A DNA stretch of 64,000 nucleotides from JACVRM01 sp963839815 (lineage in GTDB: Bacteria; Actinomycetota; Thermoleophilia; Gaiellales; Gaiellaceae). Positions 17,460 through 27,424 of this stretch are shown here, piece after piece. The position numbers were made by a program, and so were the translations under genes. Each line of letters starts with the position of its first letter. Positions within the stretch are counted from its first letter, which is position 1. Below the pieces are notes generated by a model that worked only from the letters and a program-made list of their open reading frames with translations, was not told the DNA's origin and did no database searches. Where the stretch lies: assembly GCA_963839815.1 (NCBI GenBank), contig CAWIWF010000005.1, positions 39,634 through 103,633 on the forward strand, given 5' to 3'.

Positions 17460-19925
17460 CTAGGCTGCCGCCGCTTCGTCGGTGCCCGGCTCGGACGGCT
17501 CGTCCTTGCCCGTGGTCTCCCCGTTCTTGCCCTGCTGCTGCGCCTGGCCCGAGCCGCCGCGCTTGCGGCGCCGGCGCCGGCGCGACCGCGACGGGCGCGC
17601 TTTCGGCGCCGGCAGGTTCTCGCTCAGCGCCAGCGCCACCTCGGGCAGCTCGGCGAGTCGCTCGCGGGCTGCCTCGATCAGTTTGGTCGATCGCGGCGTA
17701 TACCCCTCCGCCGAGGCGAGCAGCGCCGCGCCGACGTGGAGCGGAAGCTCCAACGTCGCGTTGACGAGCTTGCCGGCGTTCTCCTCGTGCCGGTGCCCTC
17801 GCGAGTTGGCGAGCGCGCCGAGGAGCCGCTTGGCCTCCGGGAACTCGGCGCTGGCTCGACGGTCCTGCGACTTGCGCGTCGCCCGCGCGAGCTTCCACGT
17901 CCACCGTGCCTGGATCTGCTCGGGTGCGTCCACCTTGCCGTCGCCGATCGCCCGCAGCAGCGTGCGGATGCCCGGCAGACGGTCCTTCTCCCACGGTGGT
18001 GCCTGGGTGACGATCGTGACCAGGTCGTCGAAGGCCTCACGGTCGATGCCCATCGAGACGCGGTCGGCGAGCGCGGTCATGCGCAGCCGCCGATTCGGGT
18101 TCTCGGCTGCGCACGTGAACAGGAACTGCTCGAGGCACACCTTGGAGGCGCGTCCCTCGGTCAGCTTCTTGACGAGCTCCGTGCGATCCTCGTAGCGCAC
18201 CTGGCGGCCGGCGATCGTCGCCCAGTAGCGCTGCTCGTCCTCGTCCAGATAGCTCGGGTTGATGCGCTGCCACTCGCGCGAGATGACCGCGAGCCGGCGG
18301 CGAACGTCGGGTGTCACCGGCACGAGCCACGACGCGGGTGAGAGCCGGCGGCGGGCGCGGCGCTGTGGCCGGCGACGAGGTGCGGGGGTGACGCGCGCAC
18401 CCTCGCGGTAGAAGTCGGAGTCGAGCAGCGAGTGCAGCGTCATCACGCGCTCGTTGTGGGTCGCGCTCTTGGGCACGAAGTCAACGACGATGCCTGCTTC
18501 CTTGCGCGCGTGCGTCCGCATGATTCGGCCGATGCGCTGCTGATAGACGCGGCGGGAGGCTGTCGGAGCGAGGTGCATGACGACGGTGGCGCGCGGCGAG
18601 TTCCAGCCCTCGGCCAGCAGCATGGCGTTGATGAGGACGTCGATCTCGGCGCGCTCGTAGGCGGCGAGGATCTCCGCCAGACGCACCGGCGGGGTGCGCC
18701 CGCTGACCGCCTCCGCCTTGAGCCCCGCGGCGCGGAACTCCTTGGCGAGGTTGTAGGCGTGCTCGACGCCGGCCGCGTAGACGACGCCCGGCGTCGAGTC
18801 GAAGCGGTCGCGATAGAGGCTCGCCGCCGCCTGGTTGAGCGCGGTGTGGTCGAGCACGGCGGCCAGCGCCTTCTCCTCGAAGTCACCGCCGACGATCGGC
18901 ACGGAGTGAATCGCGGCCACCGGCGGCACCCGCAGGCAGCGCAGCGGCGCGATCAGGCCGCGCCTGGCCGCGTCGGCGAGCGGCAGGTCGTCGACGGAGG
19001 CGGGGAAGACGTCCGCCACCTGCTTGGCGATCAGCTGCTCGGTCGCCGTCATGCCGATGTAGATCGGCGCGGGGAAGCTGCGGATCGCGGCGGCCGTCTT
19101 CTCCCCGAGCGCGGTGTGCGCCTCGTCGCAGATGACGAGCTGGTACGCCTCGGAATCGAGATCGCCGACGTGGCGGGCGAACCACGCGTACGTCTGAATC
19201 GTGATCAGGTCGGGCCGGGGCAGGGGCTTGCCCTTCGTCACGACCTCCTGGAAGCGGCTGCCGTATCCCTCGCTCGTCAGGTCGCGCGTGAACTGCGAGA
19301 CGAGCAGCCGCCGGTGGGTGAGGATCAGGATGCCGAGCGTGCGGGAAGCCTCGACGAAGCCCGCCGCCGCGATCGTCTTGCCCGACGCGGTCGGATGGCG
19401 GAAGCGAAAGCGGCGCGATGCGCCCGGGTCGTCCTCGGGCAGCACCTCCGGCTCCTCGTCGTCTGCCAGCTGCTCCTCGTCGTCGTCCTCGTCCGCCAGG
19501 TCGGCGAGCTCCTCTGCCGCGACGGCGCCGTTGGTCCCGCCGTTGCCGTTTCCGTTGCCGTTCGGCGCTTCCTGGTTGGCGGCGATCAGCTCGGTCAGCA
19601 TGCCGGCGAGCGCGTCGATCTGGTGGCGACGCAGCTCGGTGCCGGACTGGAGGCGCGGCGGCCGCTCGCTGAGCACCCGCTCGAGCCCGAGCATGAGGCC
19701 ATAGCGGACGCGCCACGTATACGACGGCTGCTTCGCGCCCGCCTCGATCTCGGCGAGCGCGTCGTCGAGGGCGCGCCGGCGGGCAGTGTCGGGCGCCAGC
19801 ACGACGGCCGGATCCTCATCCGGATGGAGGAAGGGCTCGCCGGCCCAGTTCTCGGCGCGAGTCGCGGCCTCGCTCAGCGCGGCCGCGCCCGACGTCATGG
19901 TCGGTGGCTCTGCGGTGTCTTGCAT
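17460..19925 (-). CDS. SF2 DEAD/DEAH-type helicase
   Basis: 821 residues from ATG 19925. Motif I is RHPTASGKTIAA, motif II ICDEAH, motif III MTATEQ, and motif VI QQRIGRIMRTHAR, so both RecA-like domains are present. Between motif Q/N-terminal helices and motif I lies an acidic, low-complexity insert (Asn/Gly repeats then a Glu/Asp stretch, residues ~145-190). The C-terminal ~300 residues have no recognised domain and end in a basic Arg/Lys-rich tail and polar region, probably nucleic-acid binding. Substrate (DNA or RNA) unknown. Confidence 0.88.
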   Translation of the reverse strand: MQDTAEPPTMTSGAAALSEAATRAENWAGEPFLHPDEDPAVVLAPDTARRRALDDALAEIEAGAKQPSYTWRVRYGLMLGLERVLSERPPRLQSGTELRRHQIDALAGMLTELIAANQEAPNGNGNGNGGTNGAVAAEELADLADEDDDEEQLADDEEPEVLPEDDPGASRRFRFRHPTASGKTIAAAGFVEASRTLGILILTHRRLLVSQFTRDLTSEGYGSRFQEVVTKGKPLPRPDLITIQTYAWFARHVGDLDSEAYQLVICDEAHTALGEKTAAAIRSFPAPIYIGMTATEQLIAKQVADVFPASVDDLPLADAARRGLIAPLRCLRVPPVAAIHSVPIVGGDFEEKALAAVLDHTALNQAAASLYRDRFDSTPGVVYAAGVEHAYNLAKEFRAAGLKAEAVSGRTPPVRLAEILAAYERAEIDVLINAMLLAEGWNSPRATVVMHLAPTASRRVYQQRIGRIMRTHARKEAGIVVDFVPKSATHNERVMTLHSLLDSDFYREGARVTPAPRRRPQRRARRRLSPASWLVPVTPDVRRRLAVISREWQRINPSYLDEDEQRYWATIAGRQVRYEDRTELVKKLTEGRASKVCLEQFLFTCAAENPNRRLRMTALADRVSMGIDREAFDDLVTIVTQAPPWEKDRLPGIRTLLRAIGDGKVDAPEQIQARWTWKLARATRKSQDRRASAEFPEAKRLLGALANSRGHRHEENAGKLVNATLELPLHVGAALLASAEGYTPRSTKLIEAARERLAELPEVALALSENLPAPKARPSRSRRRRRRKRGGSGQAQQQGKNGETTGKDEPSEPGTDEAAAA

Positions 19926-19930
19926 GCGTG

Positions 19931-19944
19931 CGACACGGGTGTCG
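19931..19944. promoter_or_regulatory. Inverted repeat just upstream of helicase gene
   Basis: cgacac-gg-gtgtcg, 6-bp perfect arms, 5 bp before the helicase ATG. Could be an operator or an mRNA hairpin over the ribosome site. In this GC-rich DNA a repeat of this size can occur by chance. Confidence 0.25.
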
Positions 19945-20112
19945 TGCCGCCTCCTGTGGAGATGCCGCTCGCGGATCCCTCGTGGCGAGCAGTCGCCGAC
20001 CAGCATAGCGGATCCAATCGGCGGCCATGTCCCTCCTCGAGGCGCCGAATTGGTCTCGGTTGCGGCATCGGCAGCGCGACGCGGAGCCCGGCCCCGGCGG
20101 CATACTCGCCAC

Positions 20113-20775
20113 GTGGCTGACTGGGAAGCGCTGCTCGCGCGGGCGGGCGAGCGGTACGTCGATGGCAAGGAGCGGCTCGGCAACGCCGTCGACCCGGACA
20201 CGCGCCAGCGGCAGCTCACTCGCCTCGCCAACGCTGCCTACGCGGCCGGCCTCGCCTGCCTGATGACAGGGCGCAGCGAGGGGGCGATGTGGCTCGACCG
20301 AGCGGCCGTCCGCTACCGCGAGTCGTTCGCGGACGCGCCCCCCGAGAGCTGGGGCCGGCCGATCGGCGCTCTCAAGGCGCGCGTGCTGGCGGCGGATTGG
20401 GCCGGCGCCGAGCAGGAGGCGCGCTGGGCGCTCGAGACCGGCGCCGCGACGGCGGAGTCGCCGATCGGCCGCTACGCCGCCTGCCTGGCGCAGCTCGTCC
20501 TCGGCCGGGACAGCGCGGCCCGCGTCCACGCCGACGAGATCCGGATCCGGGAGGACTTTCCTGCCGACGTAGGCGACGCGCTCGCGATGCTCGCCGCGGG
20601 CACCGACCGGATCGGCTACATCGAGGCGGTCGAGAGCGTCCTCGAGTCCTTCGAGGAGCGCACCGAGTACCTCGAGGACGTCCCCGTGGCGGACACGGTG
20701 ATCGTCTTGCAGGCGCTCGCCGAGCGTCGCGAGCTCGCCGCCGAGCTCCTCTCGCCCCTGCTGCCGCCTCCCTGA
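20113..20775 (+). CDS. Helical protein of unknown function
   Basis: 220 residues from GTG 20113, divergent from the helicase. Almost entirely alpha-helical and Ala-rich; pairs such as ANAAYAAGLACLMTGRSEGA and LDRAAVRYRESF look TPR-like, but I cannot match a named family. No signal peptide or membrane segment. Codon use and size argue it is real. Confidence 0.65.
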   Translation: MADWEALLARAGERYVDGKERLGNAVDPDTRQRQLTRLANAAYAAGLACLMTGRSEGAMWLDRAAVRYRESFADAPPESWGRPIGALKARVLAADWAGAEQEARWALETGAATAESPIGRYAACLAQLVLGRDSAARVHADEIRIREDFPADVGDALAMLAAGTDRIGYIEAVESVLESFEERTEYLEDVPVADTVIVLQALAERRELAAELLSPLLPPP

Positions 20776-20945
20776 CTCCGCCGGCTCGGCCGACCGAGCG
20801 GACCGCGCGGAGGAGCGCGCCGGTTCGGTGGGCATCTCGTCACAGATTCGGCACCTCCGCGTCACCCACGAGCGCGTCTCTCCCGGCTAGCGTCGAGATC
20901 GGAGGGAGGCCCGCGGCCGGCCCCCGGGGACGTGACCCTTCCGGC

Positions 20946-20964
20946 CCTGTCCGATCAGGACAGG
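20946..20964 (-). terminator. Hairpin overlapping the end of pgl
   Basis: 7-bp perfect arms (cctgtcc / ggacagg) with a 5-nt loop, overlapping the last codons and stop of pgl (20955). Suits termination of the leftward alkA-proC-pgl unit. Confidence 0.45.
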
Positions 20965-21623
20965 AGGGCGCCCGCGGCAGGGTCCAGGATCGCCACGGTC
21001 CGGCGCCCGCGAATCAGGCTCGCGGGGGTCTGCGCCGAGGGAGGCTCGGCGAACGCGCGCCGGACGGCTGCGGCCTTGTCCTCACCCTTCACCAGGTAGA
21101 CGAGCACCTGCGCAGTCGCGAAGACAGGCGGCGTCAACGTCACCCGAGAGACGAACGGCTCCAGTCCCGCGTCCGCCGCCACTGCGCGCCGAGTGGTCTC
21201 CTGGAGACCCGGCGCGCCCGGGAAGAGGGAGGCTGTGTGACCGTCGGGCCCGATGCCGTTGAGCGCCAGCGCGAGCGTCACGCCCTCCAGCTCGTGGTCG
21301 TAGCGGCGCGCCGCCTCCTCGGCGCCGAGCTCCCCCTCGATGCGGTGAACGGCCGCCGGCCCCGCTGTCAGCCGGTCGAGCAGGCTCGCGCGCGCGAGCC
21401 GGTAGTTGGAGCGCTCGTCGTCCGGGCCGACGGCGCGGTCGTCGCCCCACCAGACCTCGACATCGCTCCAGTCGGGCGCCATCGCTGCGGCCTGGGCGTG
21501 CGCCTCGCCGACCGTGCCGCCTCCCGAGAGCGCCACGTGCCCGCCGCGCCGGGCCGCAGCGGCCAGGACGCCGGCGGCGACGCGGGCGGCGTCGTCCTCG
21601 ATGCGGATCTCGACGTCCGTCAC
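20955..21623 (-). CDS. pgl: 6-phosphogluconolactonase
   Basis: 222 residues, GTG start at 21623. Hydrolyses 6-phosphogluconolactone in the oxidative pentose phosphate pathway. The signature LNGIGPDGHTASLFPG is the family active-site loop, with VALSGGGT and WWGDDRAVGPDDERSNY upstream as in DevB-type lactonases. Last gene of a leftward unit with proC and alkA; no zwf or gnd is in the window. Confidence 0.93.
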   Translation of the reverse strand: MTDVEIRIEDDAARVAAGVLAAAARRGGHVALSGGGTVGEAHAQAAAMAPDWSDVEVWWGDDRAVGPDDERSNYRLARASLLDRLTAGPAAVHRIEGELGAEEAARRYDHELEGVTLALALNGIGPDGHTASLFPGAPGLQETTRRAVAADAGLEPFVSRVTLTPPVFATAQVLVYLVKGEDKAAAVRRAFAEPPSAQTPASLIRGRRTVAILDPAAGALLS

Positions 21624-21688
21624 GGGCGTCGGTCGGCGTCGCGTGCCGGCCTCGGCGAAGCGGTCCCCGCCGGCCGGGGCGCCGGCAC

Positions 21689-22507
21689 TCAGGTCTCGCC
21701 GGCGGCGAGCTCCTGCGAGCGCTCCATCGCCGCCTGGATGGCGTTCAGGAAGGCTGCGCGCACGCCGGCGCGCTCGAGCTCGCGGATCGCCCGGATCGTG
21801 GTGCCGCCGGGCGAGGTCACCATCTCCCGCAGCTCGACCGGATGCATGCCCTCGTCGCGCAGGAGCTTGGCTGTCCCCAGCATGGTCTGGACGACGAGCT
21901 GCGTCGTGATCTCTCGCGAGAGGCCGAGCAGGATCCCCGCCTCGATCATCGCCTCCGCCAGCAGGGCGAAGTAGGCAGGCCCCGAGCCGGAGACCGCCGT
22001 GACGGCGTCCATGTACCGCTCCGGGACGCGCACGACCGAGCCGACGTGGCCGAGGACATCCTCCGCAAGCGCCAGGTGGGCGTCATCGGCATGTGCTCCG
22101 GCGCAGATGCCGGCGACGCCCTCGTGCACGGTTGCGGGTGCGTTCGGCATCGCGCGTACCACCGGGACGCCCTCGGCGACCCGCGACTCGATGTGGGCGG
22201 TTGGGATGGCGGCCGCCACCGACAGCAGCGTCTGCTCGGGTGTCAGCAGGCCCCCGATCTCGCCGAGCAGCACCTCGAAGTCCTGGGGCTTGACGGCGAC
22301 CACGATCACCGCCGCGTGGACGACCGCCTCCGTGTTGGACAGGGTGCCCGCGACGCCGTAGCGGTCGTGCAGCTCGTCGACGCGCTCCTGCCGGCGGCCC
22401 GTGACGACGATCTCGTCGGGACGCCGCCAGCCGGAGCTGAGCAACCCGGCGAGCAGCGACTCGCCGATCTTGCCGGCGCCCAGAATGGCGATGCGGCGCT
22501 CGTCCAC
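21689..22507 (-). CDS. proC: Pyrroline-5-carboxylate reductase
   Basis: 272 residues, GTG start. Final step of proline synthesis, reducing P5C with NAD(P)H. The Rossmann loop ILGAGKIGESL, the VRAMPNAPATVHEG segment, and the C-terminal SGSGPAY plus MVTSPGGTTIRAI signature are all present. Lies 9 bp downstream of the alkA-like stop on the same strand. Confidence 0.95.
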   Translation of the reverse strand: MDERRIAILGAGKIGESLLAGLLSSGWRRPDEIVVTGRRQERVDELHDRYGVAGTLSNTEAVVHAAVIVVAVKPQDFEVLLGEIGGLLTPEQTLLSVAAAIPTAHIESRVAEGVPVVRAMPNAPATVHEGVAGICAGAHADDAHLALAEDVLGHVGSVVRVPERYMDAVTAVSGSGPAYFALLAEAMIEAGILLGLSREITTQLVVQTMLGTAKLLRDEGMHPVELREMVTSPGGTTIRAIRELERAGVRAAFLNAIQAAMERSQELAAGET

Positions 22508-22516
22508 GGCGCGAGT

Positions 22517-23431
22517 CTATGCCGCCGCGACGCGCGCCTCGGCCGCCCGCAGACGAGCCTCGGCGTCCTGGAGGCGGCGCAGGTCATCGCGTGGGACGGG
22601 CAGCAGGCCGCGGCTCCAGCCGGCCAGCAGGTACGCGCTCGCGAGCCCTGCCCACTCCTCGTAGTGCGTGAGCAGCTCCGCCGTCTCCCAGCCCTCGACC
22701 CAGCGGCCACGCATGGCAGCGAGCAGCTTCACCAGCCCCAGGTCGCCGACGAGCGGACGGTCGAAGCGCCCCAGGCCCTCGAGGAAGACGACGCCGACCG
22801 ACCACGGCCCGAACCCGCGCTCGCGCTCGAGCCGTGCGGCGACAGCGTCCGGGTCCGCCTCGTGCAGCCGCTCCAGGTCGACGGAGCGGCACAGGCGAAC
22901 GAGGGTCGCGGCCTTTCGCGCCGACAGTCCGTCCCGGCAGAGCCGCACGGGTGCGGTGCCGGCGAACGCGGCCCGCGTCGGCGCGGCAGCGAGGGGGCCG
23001 GGGGTGGGCGAGACCGCGCGGACGATGCGCCGCTCGATCGCCCGGGCGCGCCTCGCCTCGATCAGCTGGCCGGCGAGCGCGCGCAACAGCGCCAGGCAGA
23101 CCGACTCGGTCCGAACGGGCCGCAAGCCCGCGAGCTCGCGCAGCGTCCGGCCGAGCATGTGGTCGGCGGCAAAGCGACGCAGGAACTCCGAGTGGTCGTC
23201 GTCGATGCCAAGCACGAACCGGAGCCGATCGACGCCGCCGTCAGACTCGGCGGCGACGCAGATCGTTCCGTCCGGCCGCTGCCAGGCGCGCGCCAGCTCG
23301 TGGCCGTCGTCGACCGTGACGCGAGCCGTCAGGACGCCGTCGCGAAAGCGTCGGGTCGCGTCCCCCGCGTGCCGGGCGGACAGTCGCAGCGAGTACGGGC
23401 CGCGCGGGCGGAGCTCGGCATGGACTGGCAC
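22517..23431 (-). CDS. DNA-3-methyladenine glycosylase-like HhH-GPD protein
   Basis: 304 residues from GTG 23431. AlkA-type base-excision enzyme: an N-terminal beta domain, then the helix-hairpin-helix GFGPWSVGVVFLEGLGR followed by VGDLGL with the catalytic Asp of the GPD motif. It should remove alkylated purines. Its start overlaps the divergent methyltransferase start by 12 bp if both starts are right; one of the two could begin further in. Confidence 0.85.
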   Translation of the reverse strand: MPVHAELRPRGPYSLRLSARHAGDATRRFRDGVLTARVTVDDGHELARAWQRPDGTICVAAESDGGVDRLRFVLGIDDDHSEFLRRFAADHMLGRTLRELAGLRPVRTESVCLALLRALAGQLIEARRARAIERRIVRAVSPTPGPLAAAPTRAAFAGTAPVRLCRDGLSARKAATLVRLCRSVDLERLHEADPDAVAARLERERGFGPWSVGVVFLEGLGRFDRPLVGDLGLVKLLAAMRGRWVEGWETAELLTHYEEWAGLASAYLLAGWSRGLLPVPRDDLRRLQDAEARLRAAEARVAAA

Positions 23432-24124
23432 GAGCCCGGGACGATACGGCGCAGCCCCGACACCGCGCTCGTCTACGCTCCCCGGCCAACCGAGGGAGGC
23501 CCTTCGAGACGCCGACTCGCCCAGGCAATCTCGCTCCGCAGCAGGAAGCGCAAGCTGCAGCTCTTCCTTGAGCGCCTGCAGCCCGACGAGCAGACGACGG
23601 TCGTGGACGTCGGCGTCACCGACGCCGCCTTCGGCGACGCCGCCGGCCACCCCGCGGACAACTTCTTCGAGGCCCTCTACCCGTGGCCCGAGCGGATCAC
23701 GGCCGTCGGGCTGGCCGACTTCCCGCGCTTTCGGAGCGCGTTCCCGGCCGTGCGCTTCGTGACCGCGGACGGGAGGCGACTCCCGTTCGCCGACCGCGAG
23801 TTCGACGTCGGCCTGTCGAACGCCGTCCTCGAGCACGTTGGCGGCGAGGACGAGCAGCGTGCGTTCGTCCACGAGCTCTGCCGGGTGGCAGGCCGCGTGT
23901 TCGTCTCCACCCCGAACCGCTGGTTTCCGATCGAGGTGCACACGCTGCTGCCGTTCGTGCACTGGCTGCCGCGGGGCCGGGCCGAACACGCCTTCCGCAT
24001 GCTCGGAGCCCAGGGGGCCGAGTCGCTGCGCCTGCTCGGTCCCCGTGAGCTGGCGGCGCTGTTCCCGTACCGTGTAGAGATCGTGAACACCGGCATCAAC
24101 CTCGTCGCCATCGGGCCCGCATGA
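23420..24124 (+). CDS. SAM-dependent methyltransferase (class I)
   Basis: 234 residues from ATG 23420. A class I methyltransferase: TTVVDVGVTDAAFG replaces the usual DxGxGxG loop, RFVTADGRRLPFADREFDVGLSNAVLEHV contains motifs II-III, and VFVSTPNRWFPIEVH follows, as in ubiquinone/menaquinone-type or glycan-associated methyltransferases. The degenerate SAM loop (GVTDAA) is usual for one actinobacterial subfamily. The VOC gene overlaps its stop by 4 bp. Confidence 0.8.
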   Translation: MDWHEPGTIRRSPDTALVYAPRPTEGGPSRRRLAQAISLRSRKRKLQLFLERLQPDEQTTVVDVGVTDAAFGDAAGHPADNFFEALYPWPERITAVGLADFPRFRSAFPAVRFVTADGRRLPFADREFDVGLSNAVLEHVGGEDEQRAFVHELCRVAGRVFVSTPNRWFPIEVHTLLPFVHWLPRGRAEHAFRMLGAQGAESLRLLGPRELAALFPYRVEIVNTGINLVAIGPA

Positions 24125-24618
24125 GCATGCTCGATCCCGGTGTCGACATCGGTCACGTCCACCTGAAGGTGGCCGATCTCGAGCGCGCCGTCAGGTTCTA
24201 CTCCGACGTCCTCGGCTTCGAGCTCACGCAGCGCTACGGCGATCAGGCGGCCTTCCTCGCGGCCGGCGACTACCACCACCACATCGGCCTCAACACGTGG
24301 GAGAGCGCGGGTGGAACGCCGCCTGCGCCGGGAACCACGGGGCTCTTCCACGCGGCCATCCGGTACCCGACCCGCGCGGCACTCGGCCGTGCGCTCCGGC
24401 GGCTGGTCGAGCACGAGGTTACGCTCAGCGGCGCGTCCGACCACGGCGTCAGCGAGGCGCTCTACCTCCGGGATCCGGACGGCAACGGGCTCGAGCTCTA
24501 CTACGACCGCCCGCAGGAGCAGTGGCCGCGCGACGCGAACGGTGGCATCGCGATGATCACCGCTCCGCTCGACCTCGACGGCCTGCTGGCTGTAGCCGAC
24601 GACGCGGGCGTTCGTTAG
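24121..24618 (+). CDS. Glyoxalase/extradiol dioxygenase-like VOC protein
   Basis: 165 residues. Vicinal-oxygen-chelate fold: GHVHLKVADLERAVRFYSDVLGF carries the first metal His, GLFHAAIRYP the second, and DPDGNGLELYYDRP the Glu ligand. Resembles CatE-type catechol 2,3-dioxygenases or glyoxalase-like proteins. Translationally coupled to the methyltransferase (ATGA). Confidence 0.85.
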   Translation: MSMLDPGVDIGHVHLKVADLERAVRFYSDVLGFELTQRYGDQAAFLAAGDYHHHIGLNTWESAGGTPPAPGTTGLFHAAIRYPTRAALGRALRRLVEHEVTLSGASDHGVSEALYLRDPDGNGLELYYDRPQEQWPRDANGGIAMITAPLDLDGLLAVADDAGVR

Positions 24619-24658
24619 GTTGAGTCGCCCGCGATCGCAGAGGGAGGATGGGCCGGTC

Positions 24659-27416
24659 GTGCGGAGTCGACGACGCGTTTCCCCGGAGAAGCTCAGTGAT
24701 GAGATCGGCGCGCTGCTCGAGCGCGAGCGGGAGCGCCAGGCGGCGACGCTCGAGCGTCTCCAGGCCGACCTCGCCGGCGCTGCCGAGCGGGTAGCCGAGC
24801 GGTCACAGGCGCTGGAGGAGCGCGAGCGGGCAGCGACTGCTGCCCAGCGCGAGCTGGCGGAGCGCACACGGGAGCTCGACAAGCGTGAGCGCGGAGTTGC
24901 CCAGGCGGAGACGGCACTGGAGGCGAGTCGCACGGAGGTCGAGCGCGTCCGCCGCGAGCTCGAGCAGGTCGAGCAGCTGCATCAGGTGACCGTTTCTCGG
25001 GCGCGCGCGGAGGCGACGGAGCTGGCCGAGCGCGCGCAGGAGCTCGGACGCTCCGAGCAGGCGTTGGCGGCGCAGCGCTCCCAGCTCGAGGAGCGCCTTG
25101 CCGGCCTGGCGGCCAAGGAGCGCGAGCACGACCAGCAGCTGGCCGAGCTGACGCGCGCTCGCGAGGCGGAGCTGGCCGAGCGCGAGCGGCTGGTCGCCGC
25201 AGGGGAAGAGGCCTTGACGGCCCGCGACGCGAGCCAGGAGCCCCGAGAGCGCGCGCTCAGCCGCCGCGAGGCCGAGCTCGAGCGCCGTGCAGCCGCCGTG
25301 GCCGACAGCGCGCAGGAACTGGCAGAGCGCGAGAGGTCGCTCACGGCCGACGTGCACGAGCGCGAGACCGAGGTCACGACGCGTGAGGGCGAGCTCGACC
25401 GGCGCGAGCAGGCGCTCGCTGCGCGCGAGAAGGACGTCAGGGACCGGGATCGCGCCTCGCGAGGGAGGTCGAGCGCCTGGACGATCGCGGCAGTCCGCCG
25501 ACCAGAAGCTCGCCGAGCGCGTGGCGGCCGGAGGAGCTCGAGCGCCTGGCTCGCGAGCGCGAGACCGCCAGGCTCGCGCGCACGCAGAAGCTCGCCGAGC
25601 ACGTCGGCGCGGCTCGACGAGCGTGAACGGCCGCCGCACTCCGTGCGCGAGCGAGCCGGAGGCGTGCGTAACGAGCCTGGAGGCGCGTGCAGCAGGCCCT
25701 AGGGGCCTCAGCCGATGAGCAGGCGCTCGCGGCGGCGGCGGAGCGCCAGGAGCAGGAGCTCGCCGAGACGCTCGCGCAACGTGAGCGCGAGCTCGAGGCG
25801 CGTCTCGCCCAGCGCGAGCGGGAGGCCGAGGCCGGGCTCGCAGAGCGGCGTCAGGCGCTCGAGGTGGCGCGCAAGGCGTGGGAGGAGCAGCAGGCCCGGG
25901 ACGAGGCTCAGGCCGAAGCGCGGCAGCGCCATCAGGAGCAGGAGCTGGAGGCGGCGCTGAAGCGACGCGAGGAGGAGCTCGAGCAGCGTCTCGCCGACCG
26001 CGAGCGTGCGGTGACGGAGCGGGAGCGCGCACAGGCCGCGGCCGCCGCGGAGCAGCAGCAGGAGCTCGAAGCCCGCCTGGCGGAGCGTGAGCAGGAGTCC
26101 GCTGCCGCCCTGGTAGAGCGCGAGCAGGCGCTGGTGGAGCAGGAGCAGGCGCTTGCGGAAGCCCGCGCCACAGCAGGAGGCCGAGGTCGCCGAGCAGCAG
26201 CGTGCGCTCGCAGCCGTTCGAGCGGCCCATGAGAAGGATCTCGCAGCCGAGAAGCAGGCGGCTGCGGCGCAGCGCGCCGTCCTCGAGCAGCAGCTCGCCG
26301 AGCGACGGCAGTCCTGGGAGAGCGAAACGTCCCGCCGCGAGCACGAGCTCGCCGCGCGCCTGCAAGAGGCCGAACGGACGGCCGAGACGGAGCTCGAGGC
26401 GACACGGCGACAGGTCGTGGAGGAGCTCAAGCAGCGCGAGCAGTCGCTGGCTCGGACGCTCGAGGAGCGCGAGCGCGCCTTGGCGGGGGAGCTGGCGCGG
26501 CGCGAGCGCGAGCACTCGACCCGGCTGGAGGAGCGACGGCAGGCGCTGGAGGCCGAGCATCGCCAGCGCACTGAGGCCGTGGCCGCGCGTGATCGAGAGC
26601 TCGCCGAGCGCACCGAGACAGTCGACCGGCGGGATCGCGAGCTCGGCGACCGCGAGCGCGCGATGCAGCGCGAGCTCGAGCAAGGACGCCGGACGCTCGA
26701 GCGGGAGCTGGCAGATCGTGAGCGCCGCGCACGCAGCGAGCTCGAGCAGCGGGAGCGCGAATTTCTGCGCAAGGCGGAGGAGCGCCAGCGCGCGGCCGAG
26801 GAGGCGCTCGCTGCACGCGAGCAAGGGCTGGCGCAACGGGAGAGCGAGCTCGAGGAGACGTGGCGGCGCATCGAGCAGGAGGCGCTCGAGCGAGTCGAGC
26901 TCGAGACCGCGCGCCATCTCGAGGAGCTCACCGAGCGGGAGCGCGCCCTCGGCCGGCGCGAGGCCGAGTTGCGCGAGCACGAGATCGCGGTGCGCGACTC
27001 GACGTGCCGCCGCACAGGAGGAGCAAGCGGCTTCGGTCGCTACCGCCGAGGCGGCACACGAGCCGCCCGTCGAGGCGGAGCCGGTCGCGGACACGCCGGC
27101 CGAGCAGCCAGTGATGGCGCTCGTGCCGGACCTGCCGCGCGACGATCAGGCGGCGTCTCCGGTTGGCAGTGCCAGGGCCGACGGAGAGCCCTCCGCGGGC
27201 GGGCCGATGCGCGTAGACGACCGCTGGGACCTCGAGGCGCTCGCCGCCCTCGTCGAGGAGCGAGCCGCCGACTTCCCCGATCGGGTGGAGGAGTGGCGCG
27301 CCTACATCGTCTACCTGCGGGACTTCGTCGGAGACGACCGGCTGCTCCCCGCCGCCTTCGACGGCCTGGTCGTCGACGTCTTCGGCGGTTTGCTCGAGTT
27401 ACACGACCGGGCATAA
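24659..27416 (+). CDS. Giant coiled-coil protein, several frameshifts
   Basis: Continuous coiled-coil of about 918 residues read across at least six frame breaks: several indels in 25455-25700, one near 26165 and one near 27005. Sequence consists of Glu/Arg/Leu/Ala heptads (AERERELEARLAQRERE-type) from residue ~15 to ~790, then a Pro/Ala-rich linker and a C-terminal globular domain (WDLEALAALVEERAADFPDR, DFVGDDRLLPAAFDGLVVDV). I prefer GTG 24659 because agggagg lies 11 bp upstream. No ATPase heads, so not SMC. Followed 8 bp later by the PASTA gene, suggesting a role at the envelope or division site. Confidence 0.75.
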
Positions 27417-27424
27417 GGCCCCTC

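Noticed and set aside
18432..20120. 562-codon open frame antisense to the helicase
   Set aside because: No domain pattern; the opposite strand has all helicase motifs in order.
21842..23419. Long rightward open frame across proC and alkA ahead of the methyltransferase
   Set aside because: Only the part from 23420 has methyltransferase motifs; the upstream extension is a shadow of proC and alkA.
17460..23431. Defence island around the helicase and DNA glycosylase
   Set aside because: Neighbours (ctaA, pgl, proC) are housekeeping genes; no nuclease, toxin or restriction partner.
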